Assembly (NCBI GenBank): GCA_963729275.1
Contig: CAVSNH010000003.1
Location: forward strand, 682,001 to 746,000
DNA from: CAVSNH01 sp963729275
GTDB taxonomy: Bacteria > Actinomycetota > Acidimicrobiia > Acidimicrobiales > RAAP-2
DNA: 64,000 nucleotides
Direction: 5' to 3'
How positions within the stretch are numbered: the stretch's first letter is position 1; the number at the start of each line of letters is the position of its first letter. The notes under the pieces are model-generated. The model searched no databases and was not told the DNA's origin. It saw only the letters and a list, made by a program, of their open reading frames with translations. Positions 8,367 through 16,985 of this stretch are shown in pieces. A program made the translations under genes and the position numbers.

Positions 8367-9376
8367 GTGGCTATGCACACAGTCGAGTCGACATCCAATA
8401 CGGTGCGTTCAGGATTCCTCGATCCCACTGCGCCACCGGTCGCGTCAATCAAGCCCGGAGACGTGGTCAGCTATCCGAATACGTGGACCCATTGGGGAAA
8501 CGAAGCGACCTTCGGGATGACGTTCGCTGATCGCGAACCCCTGGGACACCGTTATCCGAATGGCCCGTATTCCATGCTCGGACCCGTCGAGGTGACTGGA
8601 GCCGAACCGGGAGACGTCATCGAATGCAGCGTCGTCTCGCTCCGAACCCGCGACTGGGGGTGGAACTCCTTTCCCCTCGGGGTCGGCGCCTTGCCGAGCG
8701 ACTTCTCGGAGCCCTACGTGCACTACTTCCGGTTCGACCAGTCGCGGAAGACGGCTGAATACGTCCATGTGGCATCACACTGACTCTGGCCCCGTTCCTA
8801 GGGGTCATGGGCGTCGAACCCGTGGGAGATGGTCCCATCAGCGCCATCTTGGCCGGACCGTACGGTGGGAATCTGGTCCTCAGAGAACTGACGGTCGGTT
8901 CTTCGCTGTATCTGCCCGTATTCAAGTCCGGGGGCCGCCTTTGGGTGGACGACGTCCATGCGCTGCAGGGCGACGGGGTCGTCGACCAGACGGCCATCGA
9001 GACTGCCGCAGAGGACCTGAAGATCCGTTACGACCTCCACAAGAAAGTGAATCTGAGCGGTCCACTCGCCGAGACACCGTCACATTGGATTGGGATGGGA
9101 TTTGCCGACAACCTCGACGACGCGCTCGTGGCGTGTCTACGAGGCCTCATTTCGTGGCTCCACGTGGCTGCGGGGATCTCCGAAGGCGAGGCCTACGCCC
9201 TTTGCAGCATGGCGGTGAGCTTTCGTGTCACCCAGTACGCACACCAGACCGGTTCTGCCTATAGCTCTATCCCCCCGAAGACGGTCCATGGAATGGTGCC
9301 GAAAGACGTCTTTCCCTCCAATCTGCGAGAACAGATCGGTTCATGGTTGCGACCCCCGCAGACCGGCCCGGCGTGA
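8367..9376 (+). pseudogene. Acetamidase/formamidase, interrupted by one frameshift
   Basis: The N-terminal half (8367-8783) contains SIKPGDVVSYPNTWTHWGN and GPVEVTGAEPGDVIE. The C-terminal half (in frame through ~8770-9376) contains LTLAPFLGVMGVEP, ISAILAGPYGGNLV, GGRLWVDDVHALQGDG and the GISEGEAYALCSMAVSFRVT stretch. These are consecutive parts of one acetamidase/formamidase (FmdA/AmdA), which hydrolyses short amides to ammonia. The frame changes near 8768, which one missing or extra base explains. No other damage is evident, so this is a recent pseudogene or a sequence error. Confidence 0.85.
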
Positions 9377-9768
9377 CCCTCTCTGGGGACGACCGGCTCG
9401 ACATCCTTGAGGTCCTGGCAGAGGCGGATTCGGCAGCCACGAGCCGAAATGCCGATGCCTATGTCGCTCTCTTCACCGATGACGCCGTACTCGATGGCGG
9501 TATGGGAGAGCATCGCGGCAAGGACACCCTGCGGCAGTCGGTCGGCCCTATCTGGGAGGCGGAAGGCGAGATGAGCGTTCACCTCACGCTGAACGCGGTT
9601 GTCCGTGAGATCGAAGGTCAACCTGATCAAGCAGTCGCAACGTCGGTCCTGCTGATCCTGGCCGGTGAACCGGCAACGTCGATTAACAGCGTGTCGTCCA
9701 TCGTCCAACACCTGGTAAAGAAGGGGACTGACTGGCGGATCGAGCATCGATCAGTCCGCCTGCTGTAG
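9343..9768 (+). CDS. SnoaL/SgcJ-like NTF2-fold protein
   Basis: This 141-residue protein overlaps the acetamidase 3' end by 34 bp. It has DRLDILEVLAEADSAATSRN, DAYVALFTDDAVLDGGMGE and HRGKDTLRQSV, then SVSSIVQHLVKKGTDWRIEH near the end. This is the layout of SgcJ/EcaC-like domains (~120-140 aa). The overlap suggests coupling to the amidase. No active-site residues can be assigned. Confidence 0.8.
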   Translation: MVATPADRPGVTLSGDDRLDILEVLAEADSAATSRNADAYVALFTDDAVLDGGMGEHRGKDTLRQSVGPIWEAEGEMSVHLTLNAVVREIEGQPDQAVATSVLLILAGEPATSINSVSSIVQHLVKKGTDWRIEHRSVRLL

Positions 9769-10259
9769 GAAGAACCGGTAGACATGACCTAAGTGGCGGG
9801 TGCCCCCTACCGCGCTGCCCAGGAATCCTTTCTTTCTGGAGCACGCGAAGTGGCGATGGCTGACTGCCCACTTGCGAGGTCCTGCGCGAAACTCCAACCG
9901 CTCCGGCCGCATGCATTGCCGATGACACCCTTCACGTAGGACTGTCGTTACCAGAGTCCCCTGGCGAGCCGCCTGAGCCACGGCCCCCGGTGTCCCAACT
10001 CCGATGGGTAGTTGCGTCCGCAACAACACTACGGACCGGCAGCAGCGGTGCAGGTGGCCCGGATAACAGCGGGCCTCCACCGATGAGCGATCTTGGACCG
10101 GCCCTGCAGTGGCCAAGAGGAGAGATTCCGGACTCGGTGTGCGAAGCCGATTGACCAGCCCGGGTCCCACTTTTATGGTGCTAGACGCACAGACACCTGA
10201 TGATGCTCGTAACTCCCGGCGGCACCTCCGGAATCGGAGCTCGAATGAGAGGATCGTCG
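9769..10259. other. Intergenic stretch without a convincing gene
   Basis: About 490 bp. It contains dispersed repeat copy C. The long minus-strand frame across it (to 9751) shows no protein-like pattern. Promoter elements for the downstream operon presumably lie near 10150-10250, but no clear -35/-10 pair was found. Confidence 0.5.
9909..9936 (+). repeat. Dispersed repeat, copy C
   Basis: It contains CATTGCCGATGACACCCTTC with GCATG to the left and ACG to the right. It is the best match to the consensus of the five copies. Confidence 0.7.
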
Positions 10260-11897
10260 ATGACAACCTCGGAGACAGCAGAACTTCTCTTTGATCCACC
10301 TGGTCCAGGGTCATGGGCGCTCGATCCCGTCCATTTTCCGCGACCGGTGACCCGTTATTTTGCAGAAACCCACCCTGCGCCGATGCGGCGGGGTACCAAC
10401 GATTTCGCCCAGTACTACGGGATGCTCATCGACGCGATGGAGACCGTGTACATAAACGGTTTCGCCTACAATTCGATGAGGCCAGCCCCCGAGGAGGACA
10501 TCCCTCGGCGCTTCCAGCGAGCCGAAGAGGTGTTCCAAAAAAGGGTCTGGCGTGAGCAGCTTCGGGAGTGGGACGAGACCCACAAGCCGGCTTCGATCTC
10601 GGCACATCGGGAGATCCAGGCGGTTGATCCTGACGCACTCTCCGACGAGGAATTGATCGCATATCTCACGAAGTGCCGCGACCACCACGCAGCCATGATG
10701 GCTCAGCACATGCGATTCACGGCCTCGGCCATGGTCCCGACGGGTGACTTCCTGGCCCACGTCGGGGACTGGACCGGGATACCGCCCGCCCAGTTGCTTG
10801 GTCTCATGCGCGGCTCAGCATCTGTGTCTGCGGGAGGATCTGCCGAGCTCGACCGACTGATCACCGCCATCGGGCAGGACCCCTCGAGTCTGGAGCTCCT
10901 CCAGTCGGGCGACGACCCGGCCCAGGTGCTCGAAGCATTGCGGTCTGTGCCGGGTGAGGAGGGGGCGGCCGTGTCCGGCTACCTCGACTTCGTGGGCTAC
11001 CGGCCTCTCGACGGATTCGACATCTCCGAGCCTGGTGCCCTCGAGTTGCCCGATGCGTTGCTGAGAGCCATCCGGGTAGCCGTATCTGGCCAAGGCGAGG
11101 CGGCATCGGACACCGAGGACCAAACCGCCGACATCCGCCAGAAGGTCCCCGAGCAGCACCGAAGCGAGTTCGACGAGCTCCTCGGGGAGGCCCGGCTCAC
11201 CTACCGTCTCCGCGACGAACGCGGCATCTACAGCGATATATGGGCGTCGGGTCTGATGCGCCGGGCGGCCCTTGCCGGCGGCCGCCGCCTGGCCGACAGG
11301 GGCCGAATCCACGACGCCGAGCATCTCGTCGACGCCAGTCTCGGGGAGATGTGCTCGCTGCTCGCCGATGCAGGCGGTCCGTCCGCCGACGAGCTCGCAG
11401 GCCGGTCTGGCTACCGTGCCACCCACAGTGCGAAGGAGGCGCCGCCCTTCGTCGGCACACCCCCTACCCCTCCGCCCGACCCTTCTGACCTGCCGCCCGC
11501 CGCTGCCCGACTGATGCGCGCCACCGGTATCGCCATGGGCGAGGTGTTTGGGAGCTCCGAGGCCCTGCACGAAGAGCATCTCCTGCGTGGACTGGCAGCC
11601 AGTCAAGGTGTCTACGAAGGCCCGGCGCGGCGCGTCTCCGGACCCTCCGAGTTCGGCCGTATCGTCCGGGGGGACGTCCTGGTCACGGAGGCGACGTCGG
11701 AGGCTTTCAACATCCTCTTACCGCTGCTGGGCGCCATCGTCACGGACAACGGAGGACTGCTCTCCCACTCCGCCATCGTGGCGCGGGAATATGGGATTCC
11801 GGGAGTCGTTGGCACGCGCGACGCGACCGACCGCATCGCCGACGGCACAATGGTGCGCGTCAACGGAGATGCCGGCGAAGTAACCGTGCTGGCATGA
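10260..11897 (+). CDS. PEP-synthase-like protein: acceptor-binding part plus phosphohistidine domain
   Basis: I chose ATG 10260 (545 aa) because GAGAGGATC precedes it. Residues ~1-450 resemble the central substrate-binding part of PEP-synthase-like antibiotic phosphotransferases such as rifampin phosphotransferase (RGTNDFAQYYGMLIDAMETV, FVGYRPLDGFDISEP). Residues ~455-545 are the swivelling phosphohistidine domain: GDVLVTEATSEAFN, then NGGLLSHSAIVAREYGIPGV with the phosphate-carrying His at ~503. No ATP-grasp domain is present; it is in the next gene, which overlaps by 4 bp (ATGA). The pair probably forms one enzyme transferring phosphate from ATP through His to an unknown acceptor. Confidence 0.85.
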   Translation: MTTSETAELLFDPPGPGSWALDPVHFPRPVTRYFAETHPAPMRRGTNDFAQYYGMLIDAMETVYINGFAYNSMRPAPEEDIPRRFQRAEEVFQKRVWREQLREWDETHKPASISAHREIQAVDPDALSDEELIAYLTKCRDHHAAMMAQHMRFTASAMVPTGDFLAHVGDWTGIPPAQLLGLMRGSASVSAGGSAELDRLITAIGQDPSSLELLQSGDDPAQVLEALRSVPGEEGAAVSGYLDFVGYRPLDGFDISEPGALELPDALLRAIRVAVSGQGEAASDTEDQTADIRQKVPEQHRSEFDELLGEARLTYRLRDERGIYSDIWASGLMRRAALAGGRRLADRGRIHDAEHLVDASLGEMCSLLADAGGPSADELAGRSGYRATHSAKEAPPFVGTPPTPPPDPSDLPPAAARLMRATGIAMGEVFGSSEALHEEHLLRGLAASQGVYEGPARRVSGPSEFGRIVRGDVLVTEATSEAFNILLPLLGAIVTDNGGLLSHSAIVAREYGIPGVVGTRDATDRIADGTMVRVNGDAGEVTVLA

Positions 11898-13147
11898 AGG
11901 ACGTGGTTCCTCTGGTCAGGGCGCGCGAGACCGCGGTTTTCGGGTCCAAGGCGGTCGGGCTCGGGGAGGCCGAGCGGGAGGGTCTCCGGGTCCCCCCTGG
12001 CATTGCACTGTCCGGCTCCGTTGTCGAGGCCGTTGCTGCCGGGGATGAGCGCGCCATAGCAAGGGTCGCCAACGCAATCCGGCCTCTACAGGTGCCGCTG
12101 GCCGTCCGCTCGTCCGCCGTGGACGAGGACGGCGCCGAGGCCAGCTTCGCCGGCCAGCACCTCACCTTGCTCAACGTCCCGACGGACAAAGAGGTGCCCT
12201 CGGCATTGAGGGACATCTGGTGGTCGGCAAACTCGGACTCGGCCATCACCTACCGCCAACGCGTCGGCCTCTTCACCCGCCCGAGTGTCGGGGTGGTAGT
12301 CCAGACGCTGCTCGATCCCGAGGTCGCCGGGGTGATGTTCACCGAGAACCCGGTGACTGGGGCGGATGAGCGTGTCATCGAAGCCGGCTGGGGACTGGGC
12401 GAGGCTGTCGTGGCCGGCCTCGTCATCCCGGACCACTATCGCCTCGATCGCTCGGGTCAGGTGCTGGAGCGCAAACCGGGACGCAAAACCATCGCCATTC
12501 GGTCCGTGGCGACGGGAGGCACGGTCGAGGAGAAGGTTCCTGCTGATCGCGCTGAGCAACTCTGTCTCGACGAGGACCAGCTCGATCAGTTGAGTCAGCT
12601 CGCCTCCCGATGCGAACGGGCCTACGGTCCGGCACGCGACATCGAATGGGCGTTCGCCGGCGGAACGCTCTACCTGTTGCAGTGCCGGGCGGTCACGACC
12701 GGCGAGCCGTCCGAGCAGGATTCCACGTCCGGCCTCGTAGCCGGCAACCCCGTCGAGACTCTAGGGCTCGTGCCCCTCTTCGCCGATCTCGAGCGGAAAG
12801 AGGTCGAGCAGATCGCACGCCTCCTGAAGGAACGTCGCTTCGCCCAAGGCGAGACAGTTGTCATGGAGGGTTCGGGCGGCGCCGCCTTCTTCCTGATCGA
12901 CTCGGGGACGGCTACGGTTTCGATCCACGGTGCTGAGCAAACGATCCTGCAGCGCGGCGACTATTTCGGTGAGATCGCGCTCATCGACGAGGGTCCGCGG
13001 GCGGCGACGATCATCGCTTCGAGTGAACTAGTCTGCTATGGGTTGACATTTTGGGAGTTCCGTCCCCTGGTGCAGGGGAATGGCGCCATCGGCTGGAAGT
13101 TGCTGCAATCGATGGCCAAGAAGTTGCGAGCCGCCCAACAAGAATAG
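11894..13147 (+). CDS. PEP-synthase ATP-grasp domain fused to cyclic-nucleotide-binding domain
   Basis: This 417-residue protein starts within the stop of the previous gene. Residues ~10-275 are the PPDK/PEP-synthase nucleotide-binding domain: VFGSKAVGLGEAEREGLRVP, LAVRSSAVDEDGAEASFAGQ, GVMFTENPVTG, EAGWGLGEAVVAG and DIEWAF...LYLLQCRAV. Residues ~295-415 are a cyclic-nucleotide-binding domain with GDYFGEIALIDEGPRAATI, including the FGE and RAAT residues that hold cyclic phosphate. The domain order over the two genes is acceptor-His then ATP-cNMP, the reverse of rifampin phosphotransferase (ATP-acceptor-His). ATP hydrolysis may therefore be controlled by cAMP or cGMP. Confidence 0.88.
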   Translation: MKDVVPLVRARETAVFGSKAVGLGEAEREGLRVPPGIALSGSVVEAVAAGDERAIARVANAIRPLQVPLAVRSSAVDEDGAEASFAGQHLTLLNVPTDKEVPSALRDIWWSANSDSAITYRQRVGLFTRPSVGVVVQTLLDPEVAGVMFTENPVTGADERVIEAGWGLGEAVVAGLVIPDHYRLDRSGQVLERKPGRKTIAIRSVATGGTVEEKVPADRAEQLCLDEDQLDQLSQLASRCERAYGPARDIEWAFAGGTLYLLQCRAVTTGEPSEQDSTSGLVAGNPVETLGLVPLFADLERKEVEQIARLLKERRFAQGETVVMEGSGGAAFFLIDSGTATVSIHGAEQTILQRGDYFGEIALIDEGPRAATIIASSELVCYGLTFWEFRPLVQGNGAIGWKLLQSMAKKLRAAQQE

Positions 13148-13573
13148 GGACTCTCTCTTTCGCTACCTCCAGCCTTTTTCGATCCAGCACTTCGGGCCCG
13201 AGGCTTGGCGAACTGGCCACTCGGTTGGTCAGCCTTAAACCACGCACTTGCGGAAAGATCCTCCCAGTCGTCCGGAATCGGGTACCTGTAGGGCCGAGAA
13301 TGTCATCGGTGCCTACCTAGGTGGACTTTCTCATCGTGCATCCGGAGGGCGGCCCCGCTCCGGCTGCGCCAGACTTCTGGATTTCTGGTCGCCGAAGCGG
13401 GCATCTCACGCACGCGGACGAAGACTTTCGGCGGGCGGAGTGCTCGGGTCTGGATCAGACGAGAGCGGCTTGGCGGCGCGACATTTCGGCCGCTCACGGG
13501 CGTAGACGAGATTCTCGGTAATCACACGTGGGCACGCCTCATCGGCCTCGATCGGCTCGCTCGACAGAGACCG
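13148..13573. other. Intergenic stretch without a convincing gene
   Basis: About 425 bp between convergent genes. Short frames occur on both strands but none has a ribosome site with a protein-like composition. No clear terminator hairpin was found. Confidence 0.4.
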
Positions 13574-14140
13574 CTACTCACTGCCGGAAGCATCTCCCTT
13601 GCACTGCGCCCACTGCTCGAGCGGCTCGCCCAGATGGGTCAGGTAGAAGTCCTCGACCGAACCATCAGTCTCGGCCACCTCCAGGTGATAGTGAATGGCG
13701 ATGTCGCGGACAACCGGTAGATGTGGGTTCCACCCTCCCTCTTCGATATACAGGTGTACGTTCCCGATAGGAACCTCCCACGCCGGCTCCTCGGTGACGC
13801 GCTCGAGGATGTGTGGCTGGAAGAAGAGGCGTCGGTCCGTGAGATAGAGGATTCCACCGACCGGACGCGCATTTTCGGATCCAAGCCATCGCGTGCCAGA
13901 GAACTTCCTCGCCTTCTTCGAGCCACGGATGACGAAAGTGATGAACCATTCCTCTCCCCACTCTCTGGTGTGGCAAATCGACCGGAGTTGAGCCTCTTTC
14001 GATCGGATTGCTAGCCCGGGCGTTTCATCCACCAACACGCCCACCAAGCGTGTCCAGCTCCGCGGTGGCGGCACTACCCACCCAGTGTTGCGGCGTTCAG
14101 AGTCCCCCTCCCCGCTTGGCACCTTCCCAGCATCACCCAA
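13574..14140 (-). CDS. PH/GRAM-like domain hypothetical protein
   Basis: The frame of 188 residues begins at a TTG that overlaps the stop of the collagen-like gene by 8 bp, so translation may be coupled; a later GTG is also possible. The middle reads GGILYLTDRRLFFQPHILER, the strand-turn-strand signature of bacterial PH/GRAM domains. This is followed by IGNVHLYIEEGGWNP, IAIHYHLEVAE and GSVEDFYLTHLGEP. There is no signal peptide. The partner or lipid bound is unknown. Confidence 0.6.
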   Translation of the reverse strand: MGDAGKVPSGEGDSERRNTGWVVPPPRSWTRLVGVLVDETPGLAIRSKEAQLRSICHTREWGEEWFITFVIRGSKKARKFSGTRWLGSENARPVGGILYLTDRRLFFQPHILERVTEEPAWEVPIGNVHLYIEEGGWNPHLPVVRDIAIHYHLEVAETDGSVEDFYLTHLGEPLEQWAQCKGDASGSE

Positions 14141-15086
14141 GCTGTTGGATCACCAACGAAGCACCGACGGGCTGCGCACCGCCGGCAAGAGGGGTGATCG
14201 TCAGCGCAGGTGAGTTCCCGAGCGGGTTCAGGACCTCGAGGGTTTCGTCCGCAGTGGTCGTCGTGACGAGTGAATCTCCAACGAGCTGCGATGTTCCCGT
14301 AGCTCGACCTACAACGGTGGCGGGGAGTGCCACTCCGTCGAGACTGAGCTCGAGCTGACCGGGCTCAGTGACCGAGACTTCAAATGTCACCTGGTAGGTG
14401 CCGACATCGGCCAAGGTGAATGAAGAAGCATCCAACCGCGTGATTGTTCCGTCCGCAGACCCGTCTTGGGGAAACGACACCGGTTGGCCAGCACCCACGG
14501 TCGTAGGGTTATCCGGTGGCATCAGCGCGTAGAATTCTGCGTAGTTTGAGGTGCCGGGCGGCCCTTGTGGCCCAGGAGGTCCTGTGGAGCCTCGGGGCCC
14601 AGGAGGTCCTGTGGAGCCTTGGGGCCCAGGAGGTCCTGTGGAGCCCTGTGGGCCGGTTGTTCCAGATCCTCCGCTATCGGCAGAAGCGGCGCCGACAATG
14701 GGCGCGGCGAGGGTTTTTCCGCCCATTGACCCGCTGAAGACGGCATCACCAAACGCAAACACCCCGCCGTCTTTGGCCACCAGCCAGTACCCGTGGTCGT
14801 CGGAGGTTGCGACGATGCCTGTGATCGGGGAGTTGAGATGCTTGCCAGCCATCGATCCGTAGAACTGAGCGGTTCCGAAGGTGAACACTCCCCCGTCAGA
14901 CCCGACCAGCCAGTAGCCACTTCCGCCCGCCACATCGGCGACTCGAGTGGCAGAATCCAAGCGGGCGGTGAGCGTCGCAGCACCTCCAGAACCCGGCGAG
15001 TCATTGCCAAGGACCATCACGGATCCGATGATCAACAAGGCGACCGCCGCCATCGCGCTCCTTTTGGCACGCAGTCCGATCCTCAC
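14133..15086 (-). CDS. Secreted collagen-like protein
   Basis: The start is GTG 15086, preceded by GGGAGGAAGATCT; the product has 317 residues. An N-terminal membrane segment (AMAAVALLIIGSVMVLG) looks like a signal peptide. Residues ~45-120 hold two copies of the GYWLV..DGGVFxFGxAxFxGSM repeat found in many acidimicrobial surface proteins. Next come about ten Gly-X-Y triplets (TGPQGSTGPPGPQGSTGPPG), then a beta-rich C-terminal domain (TLADVGTYQVTFEVSVTEPG) resembling C1q/BclA-like trimerising heads. It is probably an extracellular or surface trimer. The DNA of the collagen part is a perfect-period 27-bp repeat. Confidence 0.85.
   Translation of the reverse strand: MRIGLRAKRSAMAAVALLIIGSVMVLGNDSPGSGGAATLTARLDSATRVADVAGGSGYWLVGSDGGVFTFGTAQFYGSMAGKHLNSPITGIVATSDDHGYWLVAKDGGVFAFGDAVFSGSMGGKTLAAPIVGAASADSGGSGTTGPQGSTGPPGPQGSTGPPGPRGSTGPPGPQGPPGTSNYAEFYALMPPDNPTTVGAGQPVSFPQDGSADGTITRLDASSFTLADVGTYQVTFEVSVTEPGQLELSLDGVALPATVVGRATGTSQLVGDSLVTTTTADETLEVLNPLGNSPALTITPLAGGAQPVGASLVIQQLG
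14571..14651. repeat. Three tandem 27-bp units encoding Gly-X-Y triplets
   Basis: CCCAGGAGGTCCTGTGGAGC recurs at 14571, 14598 and 14625, a strict 27-bp period, or nine residues of collagen-like repeat per unit. Near-identity of the units indicates recent duplication and likely length variation among strains. Confidence 0.9.
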
Positions 15087-15239
15087 AGATCTTCCTCCCG
15101 GTGGTCGCGGCACATTGACCGGCCCCAATTACCGGTCTAGCCGATGGCCCCTGCAATTGTGATGACCCTCAAAGGAGCCCCGGCGCTGACTCGGGAATTG
15201 CAACCTTCTGCTGGGATCACTCAGAACAACCAGCCAGGG

Positions 15240-16416
15240 TCAGAGCGCGGGGACCAGCGCTTCCATGGGAGCGGCGGTCTCGTAAGGTCGGCGTTCGAGA
15301 TCGGCCACTGCCGCTGCGACATCGAGTCGCTCCACCGTTTGGGGATGCCTGCAATAGGTGTACGCCGTTGCACAAACGTCATCGACTCGCTCCACCATGC
15401 CGAACGTGAAGGTACCTCCGGCGATGCGTTGCCACCCTTCACCGGCGAGCCGCCCACTGTCTTCGATCGCCGCCATCTCCGCTTCGTTGCCGGAAGGAAA
15501 CAGCACGGCTCCGATCTGTTGCACTGTCACCTTCAGATCGGTCCTATACATGATCGGATCAGGAAGATGCCATCGGTAGATCCCCACGAAGTCCGGTTGC
15601 GAAAGTGGTCCCGTGGCATCGGGGGAGCGGATATCGAGGGTGCATCCACCGTACGGGGCGGCATGACGACCCATGCCCCAGGCGCTGCCGACGTAGTCCT
15701 CGAGTCCGGTGCCGCAGATAGTCGGATGCGACGTATCGCCGTCGAAGAACATCTTTACCTCCCCCTCTCCGTACCAGATGCCGTCGTCGAGGACCCTTAT
15801 TCCAAGGCTGCATCCGAGAAACCGCCCTGGGCCGACAAGCCCTTCGGCAATAACGAAATCGGATCCCCTCTGCGTGGGGTTCTCACGCCGGAACAAGACG
15901 TGGAGATATCCGTTGCCGGTGGGCATGGCTCGTTCGACGGTGCAGTCGACTTGGTAGTACAGGACGGTCGGTGCCTCCGATCCGTTCTCGAGCTCAAGAC
16001 GGACGTGATGGGCGAAGGGCATAGGGATCGTGCTGTTGAAGCCCCAGCCCTCGTTGACGGCAACCAGGTCCGATGCGAAGGGAGCGCTCCGGCCGTGTGG
16101 CAAGCAAAAGAAATCGAGCACCGGCACCGAAATGCTCGGCTCGTCGGCACCGTCGTAGAACACTTCGAGCCAAAGTGCCCGCAACCGCTCAGGTGGGGCG
16201 GGCAAGACGGTCATCCAGAGGTGACGGAGCACTCCGGGGCCATCGATGTTGGCGAGCACCACCCGCTCGCCGGGCCCGATCACTCTGCTGGGAAGCACCC
16301 TTGCGACCACCAGCAGCCGAGCCCCCGGCCCCGCGCGCACCGGTCGGATTCTCGAAGGTGACCGCCCGCGACTCGATCGACGAATCGATGAACGATGGGG
16401 TCATGATGTCCGTCAT
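15240..16416 (-). pseudogene. DUF2961/GH172-type glycoside hydrolase, interrupted by one frameshift
   Basis: The start is ATG 16416 after AGAGGAGGCAG (MTDIMTPSF...). The first frame gives VTFENPTGARGAGGSAAGG, RKGA. The second frame resumes with PSRVIGPGERVVLANIDGPG and runs to the stop at 15240 (TVLYYQVDCTVER, ICGTGLEDYVGSAWGMG, GIYRWHLPDPIMY). Joined, the halves make a normal ~390-residue DUF2961 protein. This family includes GH172 difructose-anhydride and alpha-fructofuranose/arabinofuranose enzymes. The break lies near 16280-16300. The rest is intact, so it is a recent mutation or a sequence error. Confidence 0.85.
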
Positions 16417-16513
16417 CGGGTTCTGCCTCCTCTTGACCGCCGTCGGGTCGCGCCATCGCGCGTGGCATGCAGTTTGGCCTGTGCCTAACTTAGAAGGGCA
16501 GTTGTTTCGACAG

Positions 16514-16951
16514 TTATGGGCCAGTCTTTCGTGCCTTGCGTTCAAGGGTGTTCAGCGCACGGCGAAGTACGCGCGCTTCCGAGGGTGAAAGAGTTTCGGC
16601 GAATCGAACCAGGACAGCGTCCGGATCAGAGCCTGCGATCAGGGCCTGATACATGAGAACGGCGGAGTGCATGCTTCCGGTACCAATGGCGGCGAACTGG
16701 ACGACACGACCTTCTTTCCTTCGGCGTACCAACCCCTTGTGAACCAGCCGGTCGAGCACGGTGGCATGCGTTGTGTAGGCGTACTCGGGTAGCGCAGCGG
16801 CCACATCGCGCACGGTGAACTCTCTGACTGGGTCCTCCCAGAGAATTTGCATGACCCGGCGCTCGAATGCTCCCAACCGTGCCGCACCACAGTTGCACTC
16901 GTCGCAAGTGCAGGGATCACACACGCACATTGGATTGTCACATGTCGTCAT
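16514..16951 (-). CDS. BlaI/MecI/CopY-type repressor with Cys-rich N-terminal tail
   Basis: From ATG 16951 the protein has 145 residues. Residues ~4-22 carry seven Cys in a metallothionein-like pattern (CDNPMCVCDPCTCDECNCG). Residues ~28-95 are the winged helix of penicillinase-repressor-like proteins: LGAFERRVMQILWEDP, FTVRDVAAALPEYAYTTHAT, VLDRLVHKGLVRRRKEGR. A dimerising C-terminus follows (FAETLSPSEARVLRRALNTL). CopY proteins sense copper through a C-terminal CxCx4CxC; here the Cys cluster is N-terminal. It probably represses the DUF5134-like operon immediately upstream in response to copper or zinc; this is inference. Confidence 0.85.
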   Translation of the reverse strand: MTTCDNPMCVCDPCTCDECNCGAARLGAFERRVMQILWEDPVREFTVRDVAAALPEYAYTTHATVLDRLVHKGLVRRRKEGRVVQFAAIGTGSMHSAVLMYQALIAGSDPDAVLVRFAETLSPSEARVLRRALNTLERKARKTGP

Positions 16952-16985
16952 CTCAACCGCCAGTGAATGTGGTGGCATGGGATTC

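Noticed and set aside
9751..10314. 187-codon minus-strand open frame containing repeat copy C
   Set aside because: Composition is not protein-like, it overlaps the start of the PEP-synthase-like gene, and it has no ribosome site.
14571..14651. Tandem repeats as a CRISPR array
   Set aside because: The units are contiguous without spacers and encode Gly-X-Y triplets; no cas gene is in the window.
15144..16361. 405-codon plus-strand open frame
   Set aside because: It is antisense to the DUF2961 gene, whose motifs are clear despite the frameshift.
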